Part shown: positions 9,127-16,014 of the stretch, piece by piece
Layout of the letters: each line of letters begins with the position of its first letter
Position numbering within the stretch: the first letter of the stretch is position 1
Assembly (NCBI GenBank): GCA_902547925.1
Contig: CACCQD010000008.1
Location: 1-64,000 of the forward strand
Length of the DNA: 64,000 nucleotides
DNA from: an uncultured SAR116 cluster alpha proteobacterium
GTDB lineage: Bacteria > Pseudomonadota > Alphaproteobacteria > Puniceispirillales > Puniceispirillaceae
Direction of reading: 5' to 3'
The notes under the pieces: model-generated
What the model saw: the letters and a program-made list of their open reading frames with translations, nothing else
Database searches by the model: none
Told to the model about the DNA's origin: nothing
Made by a program: the position numbers and the translations under genes

Positions 9127-9408
9127 TTAATTCTCCGTTTTTAGCCAATAATAGGTGTTTTGCCCGCACTAGCCTGGCAGCCATCATGTTACGCATGTTT
9201 TTCGTATCCTGCCATTGGTCAGTGCTTCTTTTACGTCTGCACCGTCGGCAATAATGACTTTCACCTGTGGTGGGTGATGGCGCCTACTCTATTTTGGGTG
9301 ACATTTACACAGGTAATTTATCCGGTTTGATTTATCGGGTGCAGTTCATGGTAGGGCCATGCCCGCCACCAGCCAGTATTGCCTCGATCGCTTAATTGAG
9401 GAATACAG

Positions 9409-10002
9409 CTAAGACAACGGGCGAACGTCCGTGATGAGCCACTTCATCAAAACCTTCACAGGGCCAGGAATTTCTCGTTCACCTGATTCCCACCTGCGCA
9501 CAGTGCGACCACTTTTTACTTGCAGCACATTTGCCAACTTTTCCTGTGAAAGTCCTATCTTTTTTCGCCAATCGCGGAGCAGAGAGGGGGTGAGTTCAGT
9601 AACAATGCCGTCCTCATCAACGCAGTCAATCCCAAGTTCACGACACAAGTCGTGAATTTCATCGATGCGTTCTTGATCAACAACATTTGCACAGCCTTGG
9701 CGCCAAGTATTCAGGGTCATGCGACCATCTGCATGGACCTCTCGAATGACAACAGGGGCAACTTCGCGCTTGTGGCCGTCCTCCGGTTCCCAGACATCAA
9801 TCGCTAGCCGACTGGCATTCCCGTACATATGGCAGATTTGAGTACCCTTCTCGACAAAATCCCAAGTTCGGGCAAACAGGTTTAGCAGGAACTCATCCAT
9901 CTGAACCGATGTCATTCGTATGGCTGGATGAGGCGCCAACAGGTTGTTATGATCTGTCTCACGGTAAAATTGTGACCTTGAGTGGTAGCTAAAGTTGGTC
10001 AT
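9409..10002 (-). CDS. HTH (XRE-type) transcriptional regulator
   Basis: A 197-residue protein with an XRE-like helix-turn-helix near the C-terminus, about residues 142-188: LRDWRKKIGLSQEKLANVL then GRTVRRWESGEREIPG. The N-terminal 130 residues are not recognised; they contain a WEPEDGHKREVAPVVIRE stretch. It is divergent from nrdJ, and the 208-bp gap between them holds a pair of operator-like inverted repeats close to its own start. It is therefore a likely autoregulator that may also control nrdJ. Confidence 0.75.
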   Translation of the reverse strand: MTNFSYHSRSQFYRETDHNNLLAPHPAIRMTSVQMDEFLLNLFARTWDFVEKGTQICHMYGNASRLAIDVWEPEDGHKREVAPVVIREVHADGRMTLNTWRQGCANVVDQERIDEIHDLCRELGIDCVDEDGIVTELTPSLLRDWRKKIGLSQEKLANVLQVKSGRTVRRWESGEREIPGPVKVLMKWLITDVRPLS

Positions 10003-10041
10003 GTGACTGCATCCTTACAAAAATTCGCAACACGTCAGGAT

Positions 10042-10087
10042 AGGGCCATGTGTCCTAAAAATCAACTTGAAAGGGACATATGGCCCT
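10042..10087. promoter_or_regulatory. Operator-like inverted repeat pair
   Basis: AGGGCCATGTGTCC at 10042-10055 faces GGACATATGGCCCT at 10074-10087. The arms match as inverted copies with one mismatch in 14. Each arm is itself close to the palindrome GGnCATATGnCC. It lies 40 bp upstream of the HTH gene in the divergent gap with nrdJ, the usual place for a repressor site. Confidence 0.6.
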
Positions 10088-10153
10088 TATTTTACCTGCC
10101 GAACCCAAATGAGCTAGTCGGTCAAGTCGGCCTTTTTGGCCTGTTGAACCTGT

Positions 10154-10183
10154 TTGACTGATTGACTGTGTTCATGTTATGTT
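10154..10183 (+). promoter_or_regulatory. Possible sigma-70 promoter for nrdJ
   Basis: TTGACT at 10154-10159 and TATGTT at 10178-10183 are 18 bp apart and end 27 bp before the nrdJ start. A second TTGACT follows at 10162. Only the match to consensus supports this. Confidence 0.35.
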
Positions 10184-10210
10184 CTAATCTGCAGACAAGA
10201 GGTAATTCAA

Positions 10211-11920
10211 ATGATAAAGAACGACAGCTCGGACTACGGGCCACAGATGCGCTTGTCCCAAGAGATAGACGAGCAGAAATATCGGCAGACCGGTGAAGAC
10301 TTTTACTCGAAGTGCGTTCGCATTGCGGATGCGCTGAAAGATGACGCTGACCACTTCGAAAATTTCAAAGACGCATTGCGTCACATGCGCTTCCTCCCAG
10401 CTGGTCGTGTGCAAAACGCCATGGGAGCAGCTCGCCAGACAACAGCCTACAATTGTTTTGTCTCCGGCACGATCGAGGACAGCATGGACAGCATTATGAC
10501 CAGGGCCACTCAGGCAGCTGAGACGATGCGTAGGGGAGGCGGCATTGGTTACGACTTTAGTCGCATCCGTCCGCGAGGTGACCTAATCAAAAGCCTGGAG
10601 AGTCGCTCCAGTGGCCCTGTGAGCTTCATGGGCATCTTTGACAGCGTATGCCAGACAATTGCCTCGAGCGGCCACCGTAGAGGCGCACAGATGGGTGTGT
10701 TGCGGATCGATCACCCCGACATCGAGCAATTTATCAGTGTCAAACACAACTCAGATAAGTTGACTGGCTTCAATGTCTCGGTCGGTGTGACCGATGAGTT
10801 CATGCTGCATCTGCAAGACAAAAAGCCATTCTCACTGCGCTACGAAGGCACAGTGTACAAGGAAGTTGATCCAGTGGTCCTTTGGGACATGATCATGAGG
10901 TCAACCTGGGACTGGGCTGAGCCTGGTGTCCTGTTCATCGACCGGATCAACGAGATGAACAATCTTTACTACTGTGAGGACATCGAGGCGACCAACCCAT
11001 GCGGTGAGCAGCCTTTGCCAGCTTACGGTGCATGTTTGCTGGGGTCGTTTAACCTGCCGAAATACATCGTTGAGGGCAAATTTGACGTTGCGCAGTACAA
11101 GACAGACATAGCTGTTACCGTAAGAGCCATGGACAATGTGATCGACCGGACCATCTACCCACTGGCAGAACAGAAGTGGGAAGCAATTCAGAAGAGACGC
11201 ATGGGCCTGGGAGTGACCGGTCTAGCAAATGCCGGTGAAATGCTCGGCTACCCATACGCATCGGACAAATTCATGGCCTGGGCGAAGTCTGTTCTCTCAA
11301 TGCTGCGCGACTATTGCTACAAAGCAAGTGCCGAGCTGGCTAAAGAGAAAGGACCGTTTCCGCTGTGGGATTGGGAGAAGTACAGCAAAGGTAGGTTCAT
11401 CCAGACGCTGCCTCAGGAACTCCAGGATACGATCCAGACGACCGGAATCCGCAACAGCCATCTGACATCAATCGCACCTACTGGCACGATCAGTCTGACA
11501 GCTGACAACACCAGCTCAGGCATCGAGCCACCATTCGCTCTGTTCTACGACAGGACAATCGAAGGGTTCGACGGTCAATCGATAGAGCTTGTCGAGGATT
11601 ACGCTTACTCGAAAGGCTGGCTAGGTCGTACAGCCAATGAAATCACTGCGGACGAACACCTGGCGGTGCTGACACTGGCCTCGCAGCTGGTCGACAGCGC
11701 GGTGAGTAAGACGTGCAACGTGGGTGATGATGTCACCTACGATGAGTTCAAGCAGCTGTACTTCAAAGCCTGGAAGAGTGGCTGCAAAGGCATAACGACG
11801 TTTAGAGCGGCTGGCAAGCGATACGGAATCCTAAATGAGGTGAAACCGGACAACGACAACGAGCCAACGGCAGAAGCCTGTTTTATCAATAGTGAAACCG
11901 GGAAGAAGGAGTGTGACTAA
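10211..11920 (+). CDS. nrdJ: Adenosylcobalamin-dependent (class II) ribonucleotide reductase, short phage type
   Basis: A 569-residue class II reductase that makes deoxyribonucleotides using a cobalamin-derived radical. The thiyl-radical Cys264 sits in NPCGEQ (with Asn262 and Glu266). Cys82 (YNCFVSG) and Cys275, 11 residues after Cys264, are the expected redox pair. Cys557 and Cys568 at the C-terminus probably act in re-reduction. RRGGGIGYDFSRIRP and SIAPTGTISL are further family marks. It is shorter than most chromosomal NrdJ proteins (700 or more residues), as in many marine phages. The frame is fully open although neighbours are decayed. AAGAGGT precedes the ATG. Confidence 0.9.
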   Translation: MIKNDSSDYGPQMRLSQEIDEQKYRQTGEDFYSKCVRIADALKDDADHFENFKDALRHMRFLPAGRVQNAMGAARQTTAYNCFVSGTIEDSMDSIMTRATQAAETMRRGGGIGYDFSRIRPRGDLIKSLESRSSGPVSFMGIFDSVCQTIASSGHRRGAQMGVLRIDHPDIEQFISVKHNSDKLTGFNVSVGVTDEFMLHLQDKKPFSLRYEGTVYKEVDPVVLWDMIMRSTWDWAEPGVLFIDRINEMNNLYYCEDIEATNPCGEQPLPAYGACLLGSFNLPKYIVEGKFDVAQYKTDIAVTVRAMDNVIDRTIYPLAEQKWEAIQKRRMGLGVTGLANAGEMLGYPYASDKFMAWAKSVLSMLRDYCYKASAELAKEKGPFPLWDWEKYSKGRFIQTLPQELQDTIQTTGIRNSHLTSIAPTGTISLTADNTSSGIEPPFALFYDRTIEGFDGQSIELVEDYAYSKGWLGRTANEITADEHLAVLTLASQLVDSAVSKTCNVGDDVTYDEFKQLYFKAWKSGCKGITTFRAAGKRYGILNEVKPDNDNEPTAEACFINSETGKKECD

Positions 11921-12150
11921 TGACAACGACGCCAAATTGTTGCGGTCAAAAGATGACCCAAAAGCGGATGGATTTCTACTCATGCCAGCTTTGTAACGGT
12001 GAGGCCATCTGGTCCGCCGAGTACAACTGTTGGGAGTATGAGTGTCCGCACTCCCTCGACCCGAATTTTGGATACGGAAGGAGACTTGATGAGAGGACAA
12101 ATGTTGAAGGCTTTACAGCCTCACGCGAAAGCGAGCATCGAGCTGCATAA
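11920..12150 (+). CDS. Small Cys-rich (zinc-ribbon-like) protein
   Basis: A 76-residue protein of unknown function. Its start overlaps the nrdJ stop (TAATG) and AAGGAG lies eight bases upstream, so translation is well supported. Cysteines at 7/8, 22, 25, 37 and 42 (NCCGQKM, YSCQLCNG, NCWEYECPH) suggest a zinc ribbon. The last 20 codons overlap the next gene. A role linked to NrdJ is only inferred from the coupling. Confidence 0.65.
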   Translation: MTTTPNCCGQKMTQKRMDFYSCQLCNGEAIWSAEYNCWEYECPHSLDPNFGYGRRLDERTNVEGFTASRESEHRAA

Positions 12151-12268
12151 AGCGAGCAACGAGATATACCTGGCCAACCCTGGAGGGATTGGTGAAAACT
12201 CGGACACCCTCAAGGCTGTCCAAACTGAGCTAGACAAGATGTCTGTTCACTCTGACCGGCTCGAGTAG
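12089..12268 (+). CDS. Small phage-type protein, probably cut by an amber codon
   Basis: A 59-residue protein from the ATG at 12089, chosen because GGAAGGAG lies five bases upstream. The sequence (KALQPHAKASIELHKAS, then NPGGIGENSDTLKAVQ, then ELDKMSVHSDRLE) resembles small helical proteins seen beside reductase genes in marine podoviruses, from memory only. After DRLE a TAG stops the frame, but in-frame codons for LDYLVNSK and a second TAG follow directly, so the original protein was probably about nine residues longer. Confidence 0.65.
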   Translation: MRGQMLKALQPHAKASIELHKASNEIYLANPGGIGENSDTLKAVQTELDKMSVHSDRLE

Positions 12269-12314
12269 CTCGATTATCTGGTGAACAGCAAGTAGATTAC
12301 TGTCATGTTGATAA

Positions 12315-12629
12315 TCAGGTGTAATCATATTGGTCGATAAGAATGCCTCGATAACCAATCGTCACATTTTCAGTTTTCTGCTTCAACTCTATTTCTATGT
12401 CCTTCCATATGGGAAGACATCCATCCATGGCCTCTTTGTCTCGGTATTCAAAAACATAAGCCAACTGGTGTTGGCCCTTTCGATTCCAAACTCTTGTGCA
12501 TGAGTAGCGTGTCAGCCCAGCTTCCTTGAACCGAGGCATGAATTGGCCCTTTACAGCATCCCAGCGGTGTATGCTTAAGTCTAACTCATTTTCTGTTTTA
12601 AACGTTTGGACAGTTATGTTCATCAGCAT
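12315..12629 (-). CDS. Hypothetical protein, paralogue of its upstream neighbour
   Basis: A 104-residue protein with no recognised name. It shares a core with the next gene upstream: AGLTRYSCTRVWNRKG, then FEYRDKEAMDGCLPIWKD, then RGILIDQYD near the end. Length and the EYRD...W pattern are reminiscent of dimeric alpha/beta-barrel (ABM/NIPSNAP-like) proteins. That fold guess is inference. GGAG lies about nine bases before the ATG. It runs opposite to the nrdJ genes and is second of two tandem copies 28 bp apart. Confidence 0.6.
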   Translation of the reverse strand: MLMNITVQTFKTENELDLSIHRWDAVKGQFMPRFKEAGLTRYSCTRVWNRKGQHQLAYVFEYRDKEAMDGCLPIWKDIEIELKQKTENVTIGYRGILIDQYDYT

Positions 12630-12657
12630 TTGAGAGTCTCCAGATCATCAAGGCGAG

Positions 12658-13005
12658 CTAATCATGGCACTTTTCGGCTTCAGTAAAATCGTACAGTACA
12701 ATCCCCCGATTTGGATTAATCTTGGGAGCAAATTGAGGAACATCTTTTATCAAGTCAGACATGTAATCTTTCCAGATGGCATCACACTTAGCGAACGCAT
12801 CTTGGTCTCGGTATTCTAACCAATTTCCAATGGTAAACTTATTCTTGTTGAAAATTCTGGTCACATAGAATTTAGTCATGCCAGCCGCTCGCAATTTGCC
12901 TGCATGAGCCTCGTAACGTTGCTCAACGAGGTAAAGAAAACCTCTCATTTCACTTTCGTTCGGAAAGTCTAGAGTTGTGAAGCTAGTAATAACAGCTTGA
13001 GACAT
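12658..13005 (-). CDS. Hypothetical protein, paralogue of its downstream neighbour
   Basis: A 115-residue protein similar to the gene after it. The common core is AGMTKFYVTRIFNKNK, WLEYRDQDAFAKCDAIWKD and a late RGIVLYDF. The start has AGGAG six bases upstream. The two genes look like an old tandem duplication: the pattern of positions is conserved but many residues differ. No catalytic residues can be named. A small alpha/beta-barrel monooxygenase-like or NIPSNAP-like fold is possible. Confidence 0.65.
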   Translation of the reverse strand: MSQAVITSFTTLDFPNESEMRGFLYLVEQRYEAHAGKLRAAGMTKFYVTRIFNKNKFTIGNWLEYRDQDAFAKCDAIWKDYMSDLIKDVPQFAPKINPNRGIVLYDFTEAEKCHD

Positions 13006-13044
13006 TTCTGCTCCTACAAGTTCAACCTTTATTTTTTGATAGCC

Positions 13045-13419
13045 TCACTGGCTAATCCCATTGGGGCTTTTTTTCATCGGCCGAAATGCCAGGCTCTCTT
13101 TCTTTGCCTTCCGCTCAGACTGCAACCTGGCCAATTCTTCCTTCAAAGACGTGACATCGTCGTTTGCATTTTGCGCTGCAAGCAAGCGTTGTTCGACATC
13201 AATCATCCGACGGGTAACTTCATCGATTTCGGATTGCACCTTTGAATTGCTATTTTCAGCATGAATTTCCATGTACCGTCTGGCGTAGTAACTATATCGG
13301 CCCTCATCAGGCAGTGCATCGCTTGGGATGGAGGGCCACTTAATCCCTGGCTTCTGCTCAGGTGAGACTAGGTAGAGACCCATCTTTGCTTCTGTCTTTT
13401 TTGCCTCGGTATCTGTCAT
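13045..13419 (-). CDS. Hypothetical coiled-coil protein
   Basis: A 124-residue protein of unknown function. The N-terminal half is charged and has a GRYSYYARRYMEIHAEN stretch. From about residue 55 to 110 a heptad-rich helix (VQSEIDEVTRRMIDVEQRL, then LKEELARLQSERKAKKE) predicts a coiled coil. The C-terminus is basic. AGGT precedes the ATG by some ten bases. It is transcribed with the tiny Cys/His gene upstream unless the hairpin between them stops transcription. Confidence 0.5.
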   Translation of the reverse strand: MTDTEAKKTEAKMGLYLVSPEQKPGIKWPSIPSDALPDEGRYSYYARRYMEIHAENSNSKVQSEIDEVTRRMIDVEQRLLAAQNANDDVTSLKEELARLQSERKAKKESLAFRPMKKSPNGISQ

Positions 13420-13469
13420 TCAATTTTACCTGTTGGGTTATCTCATGCTATGAATAGAGGTAGTGGTTT

Positions 13470-13499
13470 CCCCCGTCTCTGCGGTAGCAGAAACGAGGG
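13470..13499 (-). other. Strong intergenic hairpin
   Basis: A 13-bp stem with a few G-T pairs (CCCCCGTCTCTGC against GCAGAAACGAGGG) closes a GGTA loop. It lies 10 bp after the stop of the tiny gene at 13510-13653. No T-run follows on the minus strand, so it is more likely an mRNA-stabilising or processing element than a classic terminator. Confidence 0.55.
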
Positions 13500-13509
13500 T
13501 TAAAAACCA

Positions 13510-13653
13510 TTAGGCTGCTTTAGTTGCCTTTTCAGCCTGACGTGCTTGATAAGCGGCGAGTCTTTTCTGATAATCATCTTCTGAGAGACCGTGCCAGCCA
13601 ATACATTTGCCGCTAGGCGAGCGACCGCATCCACACTTGTTTGCCTCAGCCAT
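13510..13653 (-). CDS. 47-residue protein with CDGSH-like Cys/His pattern
   Basis: A 47-residue protein found by reading the minus strand. GGGAG lies seven bases before the ATG. The N-terminus has CGCGRSPSGKCIGWHG, i.e. Cys7, Cys9, Cys17 and His21. This resembles the 3Cys-1His ligand set of CDGSH iron-sulfur proteins (C-x-C-x2-S-x3-P-x-C-D-G-x-H), but the loop is one residue shorter and Pro and Asp are missing. It could bind zinc or a [2Fe-2S] cluster. The rest is a short helix (SEDDYQKRLAAYQARQAEK). A longer frame here in another phase is a shadow. Confidence 0.65.
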   Translation of the reverse strand: MAEANKCGCGRSPSGKCIGWHGLSEDDYQKRLAAYQARQAEKATKAA

Positions 13654-13736
13654 AAAATAGCTCCCTTATTTACAATGACCCCTGGTTGAACTCCCTGAAG
13701 TGGCGTCAAATACGGGAATTGCAATGGAGGCAAACA

Positions 13737-13820
13737 ATGTTTTCCACTGAACAGAAAAATCCATGTAAAAGAAAAAGACCAGTGCCATCAAGCAATCTGG
13801 TGCACATTGGCCATTCCTAG
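13737..13820 (+). CDS. Tiny basic peptide (27 residues)
   Basis: An ATG with GGAGG six bases upstream opens a 27-codon frame ending at TAG. The peptide is basic in the middle (KNPCKRKRPVPSSN) and has no known relatives that I recognise. The ribosome-binding site is the main evidence. It is the first of three short plus-strand frames. Confidence 0.4.
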   Translation: MFSTEQKNPCKRKRPVPSSNLVHIGHS

Positions 13821-13878
13821 CCAGGTAACACCTGGGTCATAGGGTATAGGGCCGCGCCTCCCTTCTGCAGGGAGACAT

Positions 13879-14013
13879 GTGCGGCACCCGTGCAGAGAAC
13901 ATAATGATTTTGCTGCATATAAGCAACTTTTGACGGGTTCCACCCATGAGAAACCTAAAGGGCCGAACGCTCGCTATGCAGCGGCATTGGTATCAATCAA
14001 AAGCAAACGATAG
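13879..14013 (+). CDS. Small hypothetical protein (44 residues, GTG start)
   Basis: A 44-codon frame starting at GTG with GGGAG four bases upstream. The product looks protein-like: HNDFAAYKQLLTGSTHEK, then PKGPNARYAAALVSIKSKR, basic overall. Possibly a remnant of a longer gene. A small hairpin (CTCCCT/AGGGAG) covers the ribosome-binding site. Confidence 0.35.
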   Translation: MRHPCREHNDFAAYKQLLTGSTHEKPKGPNARYAAALVSIKSKR

Positions 14014-14021
14014 GTAGCGCT

Positions 14022-14108
14022 ATGTCCAAGTGGCTAATGCGTTTCTACATCGCACTGCTTGCTGCTTATTTATCGTCACCGCAACCCACACGGTGTGTGA
14101 TTGTTTGA
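14022..14108 (+). CDS. Tiny membrane peptide (28 residues)
   Basis: A 28-codon frame from ATG with AGGT eight bases before it. The N-terminal half is hydrophobic (MSKWLMRFYIALLAAYLSS), enough for one membrane span. It ends two bases before the end of the convergent broken membrane gene. No function known. Confidence 0.35.
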   Translation: MSKWLMRFYIALLAAYLSSPQPTRCVIV

Positions 14109-14109
14109 G

Positions 14110-14281
14110 CTATAACAAAAGCCAACTCATGAATCCAATCAAAAAACCACCAAGCATGAACATCCAGAGATAAATTAGGATGTTGGCAAGTTGTTGCTGC
14201 CGAAGTTTGCCATCACCAAAAATCCAGAAAAGGCTTACACCAACCACCAATAGCAAACATCACGACAAATGTTTCAATCAC
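14110..14281 (-). pseudogene. Small membrane protein with frameshift
   Basis: On the minus strand a frame beginning IETFVVMFAIGGW stops soon, while the next frame continues with VSLFWIFGDGKLRQQQ and ILIYLWMFMLGGFLIGF. Removing one T near the TTGGTGTAAGCC site joins them into one protein of about 56 residues with two membrane spans. The most likely reading is a one-base insertion in a phage-type membrane gene. The start codon (GTG at 14281) is uncertain. Confidence 0.5.
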
Positions 14282-14297
14282 ACTATTGACGTCTCTG

Positions 14298-14432
14298 TTA
14301 GTCGACTAAGGTCACCAGGGTCACACCAGCTGCAATGGCCATTAAGAGCATGGGTGTCCATCGTCGTCTTTTTCTTATGTTTGCTGAGGTCGTCATTGCG
14401 TTCATCGCGTGGATGCGAGAAAAGTCGATCAT
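14298..14432 (-). CDS. Small single-span membrane protein (44 residues)
   Basis: A 44-residue protein starting at an ATG with GGCAGGAG about seven bases upstream. The N-terminal half is polar and basic (NIRKRRRW), the C-terminal half a single membrane helix (TPMLLMAIAAGVTLVTLV). It lies directly upstream of the frameshifted membrane gene, 17 bp apart. In phages such pairs may be lysis genes, but nothing here shows that. Confidence 0.55.
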   Translation of the reverse strand: MIDFSRIHAMNAMTTSANIRKRRRWTPMLLMAIAAGVTLVTLVD

Positions 14433-14723
14433 AGTGTCTCCTGCCTTTTGTTAACGGAGGCTAGTGGCGAACTCCGGAACACATATTGTTCCACCCTGAA
14501 CGCAGGTTGGCTAGCGATAATGACTCGCAATGATGTCCCGATTTGCATCGAAGAAATCCGACCCCATCCCAATAAATTTCTGACAAATGGCCTAATATCT
14601 GACAACCGGGCATCGATATCCTAGTGAGGCTAGATCACTCGGACACCTCGATCCAACGATTTCAGTTACTTACATGGATAAACGATTAGATTGGTTCCTT
14701 ATTGATCGAAATCGACCCCCTGG

Positions 14724-15511
14724 GTGTCAAATCAGCCTCGATTTCAAAAATCCGCTACAGGTCGATCGTTGTTGTTGGAGTTAAACAAGGACGCAATCAG
14801 CAAGCAAAATAGCGCAGCTATGGTTGAGCAGCTGGCGACAATGTCTCAGCAGCGTCAAAAAATCATTGCTCGCAACTTTGCTAACCAGTTTGTGAAACCG
14901 CTATTCCATGAAATCTATCGCCTGGTCGTCGAAAATGAAGACCAGGAAAAGATTGTCGAGTTGGCCGGATCATAAGTTGTTATCGATCCCAGAACCTGAA
15001 CAGAACAGCGTGACGTGATGGTTCAACCGCGGTTTGCCTATGGCGAAAAGGAGCAGGAGGCAGCCAAGCTACTGCAAATGCATACCTGTTTAGCCAAGAT
15101 CCGTCACTTGCGACTATATACGGCCTTCAGAACAGATATCTGATGCTGAAATCGATCCTCGAGCAGCAGGGTATATTGAATGTCGAATAATATTTGATGC
15201 CCCTAGACCAGCCACCACCTCAACAGCCGGATCCTGCATAAGAGATGCAGCAACAACTGGCTATTAAGCAGTTGGAGCTGCAGGAGCGTCAGATTGCGGT
15301 CGCTGAGATGAAAGCTCAGACCGATGCCCAACAAGCAGCAGCCGAGATCGAAATGGATGCAACTAAGGCTGAAGCCAGCCATGCACTTCAGTCCGACAAC
15401 CAGGATTTGAAAGAAGCACAATTCGAACACAAGGTCCGCATCGATGAAAGCGAGTTAGCTATTTTGAAGCGCACTGATGATGTCCGTGGGATTGCATCTC
15501 CCACGGGTTAA
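14724..15511 (+). pseudogene. Decayed phage portal protein
   Basis: The translation carries the typical C-terminal half of a podovirus/P22-like portal (head-tail connector) protein: ELNKDAISKQNSAAMVEQL, SQQRQKIIARNFANQF, LFHEIYRLVVENE, then QPRFAYGEKEQEAAKL, RYLMLKSILEQQGILNVE, and a Gln-rich helical tail (QLAIKQLELQERQIAVAEM). It is interrupted by in-frame stops at 14973, 14997, 15188 and 15239 and a frameshift near 15088. The 5' half of the gene is missing. This is the clearest proof that the island was a tailed phage. Confidence 0.8.
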
Positions 15512-15596
15512 CATCATTCGAAAGTAGTACAACTATAGATTCTTTCTCAGGGCCACCCTCCCTTCGAAACTTTTTTCACGACAATGTTGCAGTGAA

Positions 15597-15788
15597 TTAA
15601 TCTGTAGTTTTGATGCCTAAGTAAAACTCAATAATTTGGAAAGATTGGGATATTGTGGGTGTTGCGTGGCTGCCTCTGACCTCACCCTCAAGAAGTGCAG
15701 ATTTAGGGACCGACCTCATATTGTTTCGAGCAAATCTGAAGGTTGGATATACAAAAAGCACGGCCACAAAAAATAAGATGCGTTTCAT
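15597..15788 (-). CDS. Small membrane-anchored or secreted protein
   Basis: A 63-residue protein. The ATG has GGAGG four to five bases upstream, the best ribosome-binding site in this part of the island. The first 20 residues (MKRILFFVAVLFVYPTFRFA) form a signal or anchor helix; the rest is polar. No family recognised. Confidence 0.5.
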   Translation of the reverse strand: MKRILFFVAVLFVYPTFRFARNNMRSVPKSALLEGEVRGSHATPTISQSFQIIEFYLGIKTTD

Positions 15789-15849
15789 AAATCCTCCAAA
15801 GCCTGTTCCTATACCTCAACAATACAACTGGAAGATGACTTTGGATTTT

Positions 15850-15875
15850 AAAAAGAAGGGCCGCCGAAGCGACCC
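15850..15875 (-). terminator. Rho-independent terminator
   Basis: On the minus strand GGGTCGC-TTCG-GCGGCCC, a seven-pair stem with a stable UUCG loop, is followed by TTCTTTTT. It lies just upstream of the 63-residue gene, so it ends a transcript coming from the right. Confidence 0.7.
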
Positions 15876-15976
15876 TCAGTTTAGGGAGGAATTATGAATG
15901 TCAAATAGTCGGCAAATCATTAACACTCCCTCATTAAAGCAAGGGTCGTGCCAAACTGTGGCAATCTTGTGAAATC

Positions 15977-16014
15977 AAAAAAGGGCCACCGTAGATTTGG
16001 CTATACGGTGGCCC
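15977..16014 (-). terminator. Strong rho-independent terminator
   Basis: Perfect 11-bp arms, GGGCCACCGTA at 15983-15993 and TACGGTGGCCC at 16004-16014, are followed on the minus strand by TTTTTTG. This is a textbook terminator for minus-strand transcription, yet no credible gene lies between it and the integrase. Confidence 0.8.

Noticed and set aside
9127-9408. Possible left attachment site of the prophage
   Set aside because: Searched by eye for the tRNA-Ser 3' end (GGAGAGGGTGGGATTCGAA) here and elsewhere to the left; no convincing copy found.
9580-9600. GCGGAGCAGAGAGGGGGTGAG, partly like the tRNA-Ser 3' end
   Set aside because: Needs gaps to align and lies inside the HTH coding sequence.
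13500-13733. 77-codon minus-strand frame
   Set aside because: Overlaps the 47-residue Cys/His gene in another phase; the shorter gene has the better ribosome-binding site and a metal motif.
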